DNA of 64,000 nt, from the NCBI GenBank assembly GCA_963795665.1, contig CAWCIP010000003.1:186001-250000 (forward strand), written 5' to 3'. The stretch's first letter is position 1. The number at the start of each line of letters is the position of its first letter. The position numbers were made by a program, and so were the translations under genes. The notes under the pieces were generated by a model. The model was not told where the DNA came from, did no database searches, and saw nothing but the letters and a program-made list of their open reading frames with translations. Below, piece by piece: positions 55,259 through 63,585 of the stretch. The stretch is from DASUPK01 sp963795665. GTDB lineage: Bacteria > Actinomycetota > Thermoleophilia > Solirubrobacterales > 70-9.

Positions 55259-56374
55259 GTGCCCGCAAATGGGTGTCCTGCCGCCTATTCTGGCGCCGCC
55301 TTGACCTTCCCACTGATCGCCTCCATCTTCCCCGAGGAGCTGACCGCCCTCCGCGCCTTCGGGCTCGCGCTGGGCGTCCTGCTGATCGCGTTCGCGATCT
55401 GGCGGCGGCGCTCGCTCTCCAACGGCGCCGTGCTGCTGGCCCTCCTCGGGGGCATCGCCCTGGCGATCGTCTCGGGCACGGAGGTCCTCAACAAGGTGCT
55501 CTCCGCCTTCGCCTTCGAGAAGGGCAACGGCGGGCGGATCCTGGGCCTCGCGGTCTTCTCGATCGTGATCCTGTTCCTGCTCGTGCTGCGGGCGCTGACC
55601 GAGAGCTCGCGCATGAACCAGCAGCTCTCGGCGCTGCTCGAGGGGCTGGCATGGGAGGAGTTCCGGCAGGCCAAGCTGCCCGAGCGATTCCGCGACAAGG
55701 TCGCCGTCGTCATCCCCGCCTACAACGAGGCGGACAGCGTCGGGGACGTGATCCGGCGGATTCCGCCGGAGGTCTGCGGTGAGAGGACGGCCGTGCTCGT
55801 GGTCGACGACGGCTCGAGCGACGACACGGGCGAGGCCTCGGCGAAGGAGGGGGCTGTGGTCGCCCGCCACGTGATCAACCGCGGGGGTGGCGCCGCGCTG
55901 CGGACCGGATACAGGCTGATGGCGGAGTCGGGCGCCCTTGTGGTCGTAACGCTCGACGCCGACGGCCAGCACCTGCCCAGCGAGATGGAGCGCCTGGTGA
56001 AGCCGGTGCTCGATGACGAGGTCGACGTCGCCCATGGCTCGCGGGTCCTCGGAGAGGCCGACCCTAACTCACGCTCGCGGGAGTTCGGCATCGTCTTCTT
56101 CAACAAGGTCGTCTCCTTCATCACCCGCACCAAGGTCTCGGATTGCTCGAACGGGTACCGCGCGGTGCGCACCTCGGTCCTCCCCCAGCTCGTGCTGCGC
56201 CAGGAGCAGTTCCACACCTCCGAGTTCCTGATCGAGGCGATCAAGCGCGGCGTGCCCGCGAAGGAGGTGCCGGTGACCGTGGCGAAGCGAACCCACGGCC
56301 ATTCGAAGAAGCCCGCGGTGATGCGCTACGGGCTCGGTTTCGCCAACGCGATCGTCCGCACCTGGCTCAGGTAG
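55259..56374 (+). CDS. Family 2 glycosyltransferase fused to an N-terminal DUF2304-like membrane domain
   Basis: The 371-residue protein has three hydrophobic helices and a short amphipathic helix (LTESSRMNQQLSALLEGLAWEEF) in residues about 15-130, resembling DUF2304. A GT2 catalytic domain follows (VAVVIPAYNEADSVGDVIRRIP, VLVVDDGSSDDTGE, TLDADGQHLPSEM with the DxD, DCSNGYRAV, HGHSKKPAVMRYG), similar to dolichyl- or polyprenyl-phosphate mannosyltransferases. The start is uncertain: GTG 55259, or TTG 55301 giving MTFPLIASIFPEE. It is divergent from sqdB. Confidence 0.87.
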   Translation: MPANGCPAAYSGAALTFPLIASIFPEELTALRAFGLALGVLLIAFAIWRRRSLSNGAVLLALLGGIALAIVSGTEVLNKVLSAFAFEKGNGGRILGLAVFSIVILFLLVLRALTESSRMNQQLSALLEGLAWEEFRQAKLPERFRDKVAVVIPAYNEADSVGDVIRRIPPEVCGERTAVLVVDDGSSDDTGEASAKEGAVVARHVINRGGGAALRTGYRLMAESGALVVVTLDADGQHLPSEMERLVKPVLDDEVDVAHGSRVLGEADPNSRSREFGIVFFNKVVSFITRTKVSDCSNGYRAVRTSVLPQLVLRQEQFHTSEFLIEAIKRGVPAKEVPVTVAKRTHGHSKKPAVMRYGLGFANAIVRTWLR

Positions 56375-56416
56375 ATGCGAGGGCGCGCGTAAGCGCGACC
56401 CGTTTGATGGCGAAGC
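56374..56416 (+). repeat. Dispersed palindromic repeat, copy R10 (after the glycosyltransferase)
   Basis: GATGCGAGGG, CGCGC, loop GTAA, GCGCG, an unpaired A, then CCCGTTTGATGGCGAAGC. It starts within the glycosyltransferase TAG stop. It is nearly identical to R2 inside dnaE2, including the GATGGCGAAGC tail. Confidence 0.9.
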
Positions 56417-56419
56417 GAG

Positions 56420-56710
56420 CTACCGATGCGCCGGTCCCGGCCGCACCTCCGCCGGGTCGGGCAGATAGAGATCCGTCCCGCACCGCGGGCAGACCTGGAC
56501 GTGGAGCTTCACGATCTTGTTGCAGGTGGGGCAGCGGCGCTCGGGCTCCTCATGCTCGGAGCGGTAGAGGATCACCGCGATCAGGCCCAGCAGGGGGAGC
56601 ACGGTGCCCACCAGGAACCAGATGAAGAACGAGCTGCCCTTGCCGCGGCCCACGATCCCGGTCGCGAGCCCGAAGAGCAGGGCGATGAGGACGTAGGAGG
56701 CGCCGGCCAT
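56420..56710 (-). CDS. Small membrane protein with C-terminal zinc ribbon
   Basis: The 96-residue protein has two hydrophobic helices (ASYVLIALLFGLATGIVG and FFIWFLVGTVLPLLGLIAVILY) and a zinc ribbon CPTCNKIVKLHVQVCPRCG. It starts 8 bp after the gatB stop on the same strand, so it is probably the last gene of the gat operon. The function is unknown. Confidence 0.75.
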   Translation of the reverse strand: MAGASYVLIALLFGLATGIVGRGKGSSFFIWFLVGTVLPLLGLIAVILYRSEHEEPERRCPTCNKIVKLHVQVCPRCGTDLYLPDPAEVRPGPAHR

Positions 56711-56718
56711 CTGGACAC

Positions 56719-58158
56719 CTAGACGCCGAGGCGCTCCCGGATCAGCTTGGTCACGGCGCCGCCGTCGGCCCGGCCCTTGCTCTCCTTCATCACCGCACCG
56801 ACGATCCGGCCGATCGCCTTGTCATTGCCCTGGCGGATCTGCTCGGCCGCCTCGGCCTCGGCCTCGATCGCCCGGTCCACTATCCCCTCGAGCTCGGAGG
56901 AGTCGGAGATCTGCGCCAGGCCCTGGCGCTCGACGATCTGCTCGGGGTCTCCCCCTTCCTCCACCAGCTTCGCGAGCACCTGCTTGCCGGCGCCATGCGA
57001 GATGGTCTTCGCCTCCACCAGCCCGGCGAGCGCGGCGACCGCCTCGGGCGTCGCCTTGGAGGTGAGCGGATCGTCTTCTGCGCCGGCCTGGCGAAGTGCC
57101 GCCACCAGCTCGCCCGTCACCCAGTTCGCGATCGCCTTGGCCGGCGCGCCGTCGCCTGCGGCGACCGCCCGCTCGAAGTACTCGCCGAGCTCGGCCTGGA
57201 AAGCGAGGGTGGTTGCCGCCTCCTCTGGGAGACCGATCTCGGAGCGGTAGCGCTCGCGCCGCGCCGCCGGCAGCTCGGGCAGCGATTCCCGGGCCTCGCT
57301 AAGCATCTGCTCGGTCGGGACGACGGGCACCAGGTCCGGCTCCGGGAAGTAGCGGTAGTCGTGCGCGTACTCCTTGGAGCGCAGCGGTGTCAGCGAGCCG
57401 TCCTCCGGATGGAAGTGGAGCGTCTCCTGGACGACCTCCTCCCCGCTCCCGAGCAGGTCGCGCTGGCGGGCCAGCTCAGCCTCGATCCCCCGCTCCAGGA
57501 ACCGGAAGCTGTTCATGTTCTTGAGCTCGGTCTTGACGCCGAGCTCGTCCGAGCCTGCCGGCCGGATCGAGATGTTCCCGTCCACGCGAAGGCTGCCCTC
57601 CTCCATGTTCACGTCCGAGACGCCGAGCTGGCGGATCGTGGTGCGAAGCAGCTGGGCCCACTCCCGGGCCTCGGCCGCGGATCTGATGTCCGGCTCTGTG
57701 ACGATCTCGACCAGGGGCGTGCCTCCGCGGTTGAAGTCCACGAGCGAGGCGCCCGAGCCGTGGATCCGGCCGGACTCTCCGACGTGAGTCAGCTTGGCCG
57801 CGTCCTCCTCCAGGTGAGCTCGGTGGATGTGGATGTCGCCGAGGTGGCCGTTGACGGCGATCGGCTGGTCGTACTGGCTGATCTGGTAGCCCTTCGGGAG
57901 GTCGGGATAGAAGTAGTTCTTGCGGGCGAACTCCGAGCTCTGCGGCACATCGCAGTCGAGCGCGGCCGCGATCATCAGCGCGTAGCGGATCGCCTCCTCG
58001 TTCATCGTGGGCAGCGTCCCGGGGTGGCCCAGGCAGACCGGGCAGGTGTGCGCGTTGGGCTCGTCGCCGAAGGACAGGGCGCAGCCGCAGAACATCTTCG
58101 TCTTCGTCGAGAGCTGGACGTGGATCTCCAGGCCGATGACCGCCTCGTAGTCCGGCAT
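56719..58158 (-). CDS. gatB: Aspartyl/glutamyl-tRNA amidotransferase subunit B
   Basis: The 479-residue kinase-like subunit of GatCAB converts Glu-tRNA-Gln and/or Asp-tRNA-Asn to the amides. It has EAVIGLEIHVQLSTKTKMFC, CPVCLGHPGTLP, FYPDLPKGYQISQYDQPIAVNG, FNRGGTPLVEIVTEPDIRS and a C-terminal YqeY-like tail (GRIVGAVMKESKGRADGGAVTKLIRE). The start overlaps the metallopeptidase stop by one base (TGATG). Confidence 0.96.
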   Translation of the reverse strand: MPDYEAVIGLEIHVQLSTKTKMFCGCALSFGDEPNAHTCPVCLGHPGTLPTMNEEAIRYALMIAAALDCDVPQSSEFARKNYFYPDLPKGYQISQYDQPIAVNGHLGDIHIHRAHLEEDAAKLTHVGESGRIHGSGASLVDFNRGGTPLVEIVTEPDIRSAAEAREWAQLLRTTIRQLGVSDVNMEEGSLRVDGNISIRPAGSDELGVKTELKNMNSFRFLERGIEAELARQRDLLGSGEEVVQETLHFHPEDGSLTPLRSKEYAHDYRYFPEPDLVPVVPTEQMLSEARESLPELPAARRERYRSEIGLPEEAATTLAFQAELGEYFERAVAAGDGAPAKAIANWVTGELVAALRQAGAEDDPLTSKATPEAVAALAGLVEAKTISHGAGKQVLAKLVEEGGDPEQIVERQGLAQISDSSELEGIVDRAIEAEAEAAEQIRQGNDKAIGRIVGAVMKESKGRADGGAVTKLIRERLGV

Positions 58159-58439
58159 CAGAGCCCCCAGCCCCTGACGGTCGCCTCGTCCGCACCGAAG
58201 TAGTGCCCGATCTCGTGGAGCACCGTCTGCCGGACGCTCTCGGCGTTCGTGTGGTGCTCCCGATAGATGATGATCCGCTGCAGGCCGCCCCGCGGGTCGA
58301 ACAGGCCGAGCAGGCGACCGCTCGGATGCCGGTCCTCGACGATCACCGCGACGTTGGTGAGCTTCGAGGCTATCTCGGGCGGCAGCGAGTCGAGCGCCTC
58401 CTGGACCGCCTGGCGGAATTCCTCGTCGGTCATCTGCAT
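58158..58439 (-). CDS. Small MMP-like zinc metallopeptidase domain protein
   Basis: The 93-residue single-domain zincin has an HExxH motif within LHEIGHYFGADEATVRGWGL, preceded by IIIYREHH. The family (Zn-dependent protease with MMP-like domain) is usually 100-140 residues. It lies between gatA and gatB, 8 bp after gatA and sharing one base with gatB (TGATG), so it is translated with the amidotransferase. Its substrate is unknown. The ATG is at 58439 or 58433. Confidence 0.85.
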   Translation of the reverse strand: MQMTDEEFRQAVQEALDSLPPEIASKLTNVAVIVEDRHPSGRLLGLFDPRGGLQRIIIYREHHTNAESVRQTVLHEIGHYFGADEATVRGWGL

Positions 58440-58447
58440 CGAGCCCC

Positions 58448-59887
58448 TCACCCTCCCGGACCCCCATTGCGCCGGAAGCCGATCGCTCCCTCCAGGGCGT
58501 GGGCGGCGTCGAGCATCGCCGAGTCGCTGAACGCCGGACCCGCGATCTGGAAGCCGACGGGCAGCTCGGGGCCGCCGTCGTCCGGAGGCGCCACACCGGC
58601 GGGTATCGAGATCGCCGGGATGCCCGCGAGGGGCATCGGCACCGTGCAGTAGTCGTTCATGTACATCGCCAGCGGATCGCCGGTCTTCGCGCCGAGCTCG
58701 AAGGCGACGGTCGGCGAGGTCGGCGTGACGACGAAGTCGAACGTCTCGAAGGCCTTCGAGAAGTCCTCGGCGATCTTCGTCCGCACGCGCTGGGCGCGGC
58801 CGTAGTAGGCCTCGTAGTAGCCCGAGGAGAGCGCGTAGGTGCCGAGCATGATCCTGCGCTTCACCTCGGCCCCGAAGCCCGTCGCCCGGGTCTCCTCGTA
58901 CATCTCCGTCAGGTCGCCGGCGTCGACGCGCATCCCGTAGCGGACGCCGTCGAAGCGCGCCAGGTTCGCCGAGGCCTCCGCCGGGGCCAGCACGTAGTAG
59001 GCGGAGATGCCGTGTGGCGCGTGCGGCAGCTCGGTCTCGGACACCTCGCCGCCGAGCTCCTCGATCAGCCCGACGGTGTGCTCGAAGACCTCCTTGACGC
59101 CCTTCTCGATCCCCTCGGCCTCTGAGGCGAGTTCCTTGGGGATGCCGAAGCTGAGCCCCTTCAGGTCCTCCCGGCTCGGCAGCTGGACACCGCCGTCGAT
59201 GCCGAGCGAGGTCGAATCGCACGGATCGCGCCCCTCGACCGCCTGCAGCACCAGGGCGGCGTCGGTGACGTCCCTCGTCAGCGGCCCGCACTGGTCCAGC
59301 GACGAGGCGAAGGCGATCATCCCGTACCGCGAAATGGCCCCGTAGGTGGGCTTCATGCCGACGATCCCGCAGAGTGCCGCCGGCTGGCGGATGGAGCCGC
59401 CGGTATCGGTGCCGATTGCACAGGGCGCGAGGCGCCCGGCGACCGCCGCCGCGCTGCCCCCCGAGGACCCTCCGGGGACGCGGCCCGAGTCCCACGGGTT
59501 GAGCACCGGGCCGTATCCGGAGTTCTCGTTCGAGGACCCCATGGCGAACTCGTCCATGTTGGCCTTGCCGAGCACGCGGGCGCCCGCCTCGCGGAGCTTG
59601 CGCACCGCCGTGGCCGTGTATGGCGGCCGGTACCCCTCGAGGATCCGTGAACCGGCGGTCGTCGGGATTCCCTCCGTGCAGAAGATGTCCTTGACCGCGA
59701 CCGGGATGCCTCCCAGGGAGCCCTCGCCGCCCTCCTCGGGATCCTCCGCCGTCCAGAGGAAGGCGTTCAGGGAGTCACCGGAAGCCGCCTCGCGGTAGGC
59801 GTCGAAGTACTCGTCCGCGGAGATCTCCCCGGAGCGGATCCGGTCGGCCGCCTCGGCGACCGTGAGGTCAATCAGATCGCTCGCCAT
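58448..59887 (-). CDS. gatA: Aspartyl/glutamyl-tRNA amidotransferase subunit A
   Basis: The 479-residue amidase releases ammonia from glutamine. The Ser-cisSer-Lys triad context is visible: GIPVAVKDIFCTEG (Lys), RVPGGSSGGSAAAVAG and GTDTGGSIRQPAALCGIVGMKPTYG (Ser and cis-Ser). It follows gatC directly (TAGATG junction). Confidence 0.96.
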   Translation of the reverse strand: MASDLIDLTVAEAADRIRSGEISADEYFDAYREAASGDSLNAFLWTAEDPEEGGEGSLGGIPVAVKDIFCTEGIPTTAGSRILEGYRPPYTATAVRKLREAGARVLGKANMDEFAMGSSNENSGYGPVLNPWDSGRVPGGSSGGSAAAVAGRLAPCAIGTDTGGSIRQPAALCGIVGMKPTYGAISRYGMIAFASSLDQCGPLTRDVTDAALVLQAVEGRDPCDSTSLGIDGGVQLPSREDLKGLSFGIPKELASEAEGIEKGVKEVFEHTVGLIEELGGEVSETELPHAPHGISAYYVLAPAEASANLARFDGVRYGMRVDAGDLTEMYEETRATGFGAEVKRRIMLGTYALSSGYYEAYYGRAQRVRTKIAEDFSKAFETFDFVVTPTSPTVAFELGAKTGDPLAMYMNDYCTVPMPLAGIPAISIPAGVAPPDDGGPELPVGFQIAGPAFSDSAMLDAAHALEGAIGFRRNGGPGG

Positions 59888-60172
59888 CTATGCCTGCGGC
59901 GAGGGGACGCGGAACGATCCGGAGGCCGGGTCGGGCGCGTTCTCCAGGACCTCGTCGCGGTCCCAGCTCGGCCGGGGCTCGTCGGGCCTGAACACGTTCT
60001 CGAGCGCGACCACGTGCGAGGTCGGCTCGACCCCGTCCAGATCGAGCTCCGAGATCCGCTCGACGTGCTCGAGGATGCCGGAGAGCTCGCTGGCCATCCG
60101 CTCCACCTCCTCGTCGCTCAGCCGAAGGCGCGCGAGGCGGGCGACGTGCAGGACCTGCTCCCGGTCGATCAT
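59888..60172 (-). CDS. gatC: Aspartyl/glutamyl-tRNA amidotransferase subunit C
   Basis: The 94-residue protein is typical of GatC: VLHVARLARLRLSDEEVERMASELSGILEHVERISELDLDGVEPTSHVV, with a C-terminal SGSFRVPSPQA arm that wraps GatA. The ATG at 60172 gives the standard length. It is the first gene of the gatC-gatA-metallopeptidase-gatB-zinc ribbon operon. Confidence 0.95.
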   Translation of the reverse strand: MIDREQVLHVARLARLRLSDEEVERMASELSGILEHVERISELDLDGVEPTSHVVALENVFRPDEPRPSWDRDEVLENAPDPASGSFRVPSPQA

Positions 60173-60208
60173 GGATTGATCATAGGTACCGCCCCTCGCG
60201 CGGGTGGC

Positions 60209-60257
60209 GCCGAATCCCATCCGCGGTGAGATGCCTCGATCCGGGGTGGGATTCGGC
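60209..60257. repeat. Long inverted repeat in the divergent gatC/membrane-protein promoter region
   Basis: GCCGAATCCCA (60209-60219) and TGGGATTCGGC (60247-60257) are perfect 11-bp inverted arms around a 27-bp spacer. It lies between gatC and the plus-strand membrane-protein gene. It could be an operator or an mRNA hairpin; it does not belong to the main repeat family. Confidence 0.5.
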
Positions 60258-60301
60258 GACAGGACCCGCGCGGCAGGCGGTTACATAGGATCCCGTCCCT
60301 G

Positions 60302-60742
60302 ATGACGGGGGAGAGAGCCGAGCGCTTCGTCGTTCTCAACCTGCGCCTGCTGGCGATCGGGTTCGCGATCACCGGCTTCTTCTTCATCGCCTGGCCTGAC
60401 GGAACGCTCGACCGCATCACCGAGCTCGGCCACCACTTCGGCTTCCACACGCCCGCGCCGAAGACCGAGGAGCGGCTCTGGCTCTCGCTGGGCTTCGCCT
60501 ACATGGTCGTGATCACGTTCCTCGCCTGGATCGCCTCGACCGACGTCGTCCGCTACCGGCCGATGATCCTGGCGCTGGCGGCCGGCAAGGCGGCCTCGTC
60601 GATCACCTCGCTGATCTTCTTCGCCGAGGACGACGTCTTCGCCTACCTGCTCAACGGGATCGTCGACGGCTCGCTGGTCTTCGTGTCTCTGCTGCTCTGG
60701 TCGCTGGCCGGACGGGTCGGCTCCACCGCCGCCCCTCCCTGA
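60302..60742 (+). CDS. Small integral membrane protein, unknown function
   Basis: The 146-residue protein has about four helices (LRLLAIGFAITGFFFIAW, LGFAYMVVITFLAWIAS, MILALAAGKAASSITSLIFF, IVDGSLVFVSLLLWSLAG). No family is recognised. The start could be 60302 (ATG). It is followed by the GMC oxidoreductase in the same frame after its TGA, suggesting a two-gene unit. Confidence 0.75.
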   Translation: MTGERAERFVVLNLRLLAIGFAITGFFFIAWPDGTLDRITELGHHFGFHTPAPKTEERLWLSLGFAYMVVITFLAWIASTDVVRYRPMILALAAGKAASSITSLIFFAEDDVFAYLLNGIVDGSLVFVSLLLWSLAGRVGSTAAPP

Positions 60743-60781
60743 AGGCGCCCGCCGGGGCTCCGGGCCGCCGAGCTCCGGACT

Positions 60782-62731
60782 CTGCGGGCGATCGCGGAGG
60801 CGATCGCCCCTGGTGAGGACGGGCTGCCCGCGGCGGAGGCCGAGGTCCCCGTCGCCGAGCCACTCGCTCGCTTTCTCTCGAAGCTTCCGGCCCGCACCGT
60901 GCAGGTCGTTCGCCTCGCTCTGAGCGCCTTCGAGTTCCTCCCCTTCCCCTGGCGCTTCAGCCGCATGAGCGTCGAGGCCCGCTCGCAGTACATGGCGAAG
61001 ATGGAGGGCTCGCGCTTCTCGCTGTACAGAGACCTGCTGCTGCTGGCGAAGCTGCTCGCGATGGTCGGGTGGGCCCGGGACGATCGCGTGCGCAGGGCCG
61101 TCGGGTTCGAGTCCCGCTGCGCGGTCGCCGAGGGCGCCCCGCAGCCGTCGTCGACCGGCATCGGCGACATCGAGCCCCGCGGGGCCGGAGAGGAGTGCGA
61201 CGTCGCGATCGTCGGCTCCGGCGCCGGCGGAGCTGCGGCCGCAGCCATCCTCGCCGAGGCCGGGCTCGACGTGATGGTGCTCGAGTCGGGGCCCTACGTC
61301 GATCACACGAGCTACCCGACCGACCCCCTCGACGGGCTGCCGCTGCTCTACCGCGACGGCGGCATGACGATCGCCTCCGGCAAGCCCGCCATCCCGATTC
61401 CGGTCGGCCGCACGGTCGGGGGCACGACGGTGATCAACTCGGGGACATGCTTCCGCGCGCCGGCCGAGGTGGTCGAGGAATGGAGCGGGCGCGAGGGGAT
61501 TCCGTGGGCCGGCGACCTCGACCCGCTCTACGCGGCCGCCGAGGAGATGCTCGCGGTGACGCCGCTCGACCTCGAGACGCTGGGCCGCAACGGCCAGCTC
61601 TGCGCGGAGGGCGCGGGCGCGCTCGGTGCCAGCGGAGGCCCGATCAGCCGCAACGCCGGCAGATGCGTGCAGTGCAGCTCGTGCCCGCTCGGCTGCGAGA
61701 TCGACGCCAAACGGGCCACCCACGTCTCCTACCTCCCCCGCGCGGTCGCCGCGGGCGCGCGGATTCGCGCCGGCGTCAAGGTGCAGCGGATCCTCACCGA
61801 GGACGGGCGCGCCACGGGGCTCGCCTGCCGGGCGGGGATGCCCACCACTGCCGCCGAGGAGCTCACGCGGAACGGAGGGCCACCCCCTGGCCGCGACTGG
61901 ACGGTCCGGGCGAAGACCGTGATCAGCGCCGGTGGCGCCTTCGGCACCCCGGAGCTGCTGCTCCGCTCGGGGATCAACCACCCCGCCCTCGGCCGGCACC
62001 TCCACATCCACCCCGCCGCCTGGATCGGGGCCCGCTACGAGGAGGAGGTCCGCGGCTGGGACGGCGTGATGCAGAGCTACTACGTCGACCAGTGGCAGCC
62101 CGAGGGAATCCTGCTCGAGGCGACCTTCACCCCGCTCTCGTTCGGCGCCCAGTGGCTGCCGGGCGTCGGCGCCGCCTTCTCGGACCGCGTCGCCAACTAC
62201 GCTCACATCGCCTCGATCGGCGTCCATCTGCACGATCGCTCGGAGGGGCGCGTCGGCCTCGCCTCCAACGGGTCCCTCCGCCTCTCCTACCGCCTGCTCG
62301 AGGAGGAGGCGCGCCGGATTCAATTCGGGATCGCACGCGCTGCGGAGATCCACTTCGCCGCCGGGGCGACGGAGGTCTACCCGAACGTGGGTCCCGTCTC
62401 CGTGATCTCGCGTGGGGAGCTCCCCGAATTCGAGTCCCTGGCCCTGCGGCCCGCGGATCTGCGCCTGGAGGCCTTCCACCCGATGAGCAGCGCGCGGATG
62501 GGCGCGGACCGGGACACCAGCGTCTGCGACCCGCGCGGTGCTGTCCGCGGCGTGGAGAACCTCTACGTGGCCGACGCCAGCCTGCTGCCGACCTCGGTGG
62601 GCGTCAACCCGATGATGACCGTCATCGCCTGCGCCACGCACGTCGCGGGCGACGTGGGCGACGTCGCTAGCCCGCTGAGGCCGCCTTCGGAGCCTTCAGC
62701 GGCTGCATTCCCAGGTAGCCCCCAATCGTGA
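60782..62731 (+). CDS. GMC-family FAD oxidoreductase, start codon uncertain
   Basis: The product has CDVAIVGSGAGGAAAAAILAEAGLDVMVLESGPY (FAD-binding), GGTTVINSGTCFRAP, CVQCSSCPLGCEIDAKRAT, ISAGGAFGTPELLLRSGINHPALGRHLHIHP and the C-terminal YVADASLLPTSVGVNPMMTVIACATHVAG. A plausible N-terminal helix (LRTLRAIAEAIAPGEDGLPAAEAE) extends upstream of the first GTG (60899). Between the preceding in-frame TGA (60740) and that GTG there is no ATG, GTG or TTG; a CTG at 60782 is the best candidate. It likely oxidises an alcohol or sterol-like compound. Confidence 0.85.
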   Translation: MRAIAEAIAPGEDGLPAAEAEVPVAEPLARFLSKLPARTVQVVRLALSAFEFLPFPWRFSRMSVEARSQYMAKMEGSRFSLYRDLLLLAKLLAMVGWARDDRVRRAVGFESRCAVAEGAPQPSSTGIGDIEPRGAGEECDVAIVGSGAGGAAAAAILAEAGLDVMVLESGPYVDHTSYPTDPLDGLPLLYRDGGMTIASGKPAIPIPVGRTVGGTTVINSGTCFRAPAEVVEEWSGREGIPWAGDLDPLYAAAEEMLAVTPLDLETLGRNGQLCAEGAGALGASGGPISRNAGRCVQCSSCPLGCEIDAKRATHVSYLPRAVAAGARIRAGVKVQRILTEDGRATGLACRAGMPTTAAEELTRNGGPPPGRDWTVRAKTVISAGGAFGTPELLLRSGINHPALGRHLHIHPAAWIGARYEEEVRGWDGVMQSYYVDQWQPEGILLEATFTPLSFGAQWLPGVGAAFSDRVANYAHIASIGVHLHDRSEGRVGLASNGSLRLSYRLLEEEARRIQFGIARAAEIHFAAGATEVYPNVGPVSVISRGELPEFESLALRPADLRLEAFHPMSSARMGADRDTSVCDPRGAVRGVENLYVADASLLPTSVGVNPMMTVIACATHVAGDVGDVASPLRPPSEPSAAAFPGSPQS

Positions 62732-63074
62732 TGGCGATCGCCGCGACCAGGCCGAGCCAGGCTCCGATCTCGATGCCGACATCGCCCTCACCCGGGGGGT
62801 TGATCAGCCGGATCACGATCAGGATCACGGCCAGGGCGCCGAAGCCGGCTGCCACCGAGCTGCCGGCCACCGGATAGCTCACCGAGATGCGGGCGAGCAC
62901 GCAGATCGCGACCGACATCCCCACGATTGCCGTTGCCGCCAGGAAGACGTCGGTGACGCTGAATGCCTGCCAGGCGGTCGCGTCCTCCCCGCTCGTCGAG
63001 TACCACGGGAGGAAGCCGGCGACGAGCAGGCCGAGGCCGCCGATGGCCCCGACCAACTCGCCCGGCCTAGGCAT
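62667..63074 (-). CDS. Four-helix membrane protein, array copy 1
   Basis: The 135-residue protein has helices at ELVGAIGGLGLLVAGFLPWYS, FLAATAIVGMSVAICVLARI, VAAGFGALAVILIVIRLINPP and AWLGLVAAIAITIGGYLGMQP. It is paralogous to the next two minus-strand genes. Its 3' end overlaps the GMC oxidoreductase by 65 bp, convergently. The function is unknown. Confidence 0.7.
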   Translation of the reverse strand: MPRPGELVGAIGGLGLLVAGFLPWYSTSGEDATAWQAFSVTDVFLAATAIVGMSVAICVLARISVSYPVAGSSVAAGFGALAVILIVIRLINPPGEGDVGIEIGAWLGLVAAIAITIGGYLGMQPLKAPKAASAG

Positions 63075-63082
63075 CTGACGAG

Positions 63083-63529
63083 TCAGTAGCGCTCGCCCCC
63101 TGCCTCCTCCTGCATGGTCAGGTAGCCGCCGACCGCGACGGCGCCGCATGCGATCAGGCCCAGGAACAGTCCAATCTTCCGATCGAGCGTCGCTGCCGGC
63201 GTGTCGAACACCTGGTAGAGGATCAAGCATCGTTCCGACGCCCGCGAGGAACGCCGTCGCGACCGGCGCCAGAGGTGCATCGGCGCCGTCGCCCAGCAGG
63301 GCCATCGCCGCCGGCACCAGCGCCACGAGAATCACGATCAGCAGGTAGATGTCGAGCGGGTTCTCGGCCTCCCACAGATGCTGAATTGACTTGACCCGCC
63401 GATCGAAGTGCCACCCACGACTGGTCGCGGCTGCCTGATGCCGAACCACGGCAGGAAGCTGATGATGAACAGGGCGATCGCTCCGATCGCTGCAACGAGC
63501 TGGCCCTGAGACAACCTGTTCGCGTCCAA
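63083..63529 (-). pseudogene. Four-helix membrane protein, array copy 2, broken by two frameshifts
   Basis: The gene order is readable only across three frames. The N-terminus MDANRLSQGQLVAAIGAIALF..FLPWFG is in one, the middle LWEAENPLDIYLLIVILVALVPAAMALLGDG.. in a second, and the end ILYQVFDTPAATLDRKIGLFLGLIACGAVAVGGYLTMQEEAGGERY in a third. The shifts lie near 63390 and 63225. Intact, it would be about 150 residues and closely match copy 3. It is either a decaying copy or two sequencing errors. Confidence 0.7.
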
Positions 63530-63547
63530 TTGGCCTCCTCTTTCTTT

Positions 63548-63579
63548 TCAACGGTCGCGCTGACGCGCGCCCTCGCATC
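63548..63579 (-). repeat. Dispersed palindromic repeat, copy R11 (between array copies 2 and 3)
   Basis: On the minus strand GATGCGAGGG, CGCGC, loop GTCA, GCGCG, an unpaired A, then CCGTT, with one C of the outer stem lost. It lies between the copy-3 stop and the copy-2 start. Confidence 0.82.
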
Positions 63580-63585
63580 CCGAGC

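Noticed and set aside
60281..62641. 786-codon minus-strand frame opposite the GMC oxidoreductase
   Set aside because: Low-complexity Gly/Arg/Ala composition with no motifs; the plus strand encodes a clear flavoenzyme.
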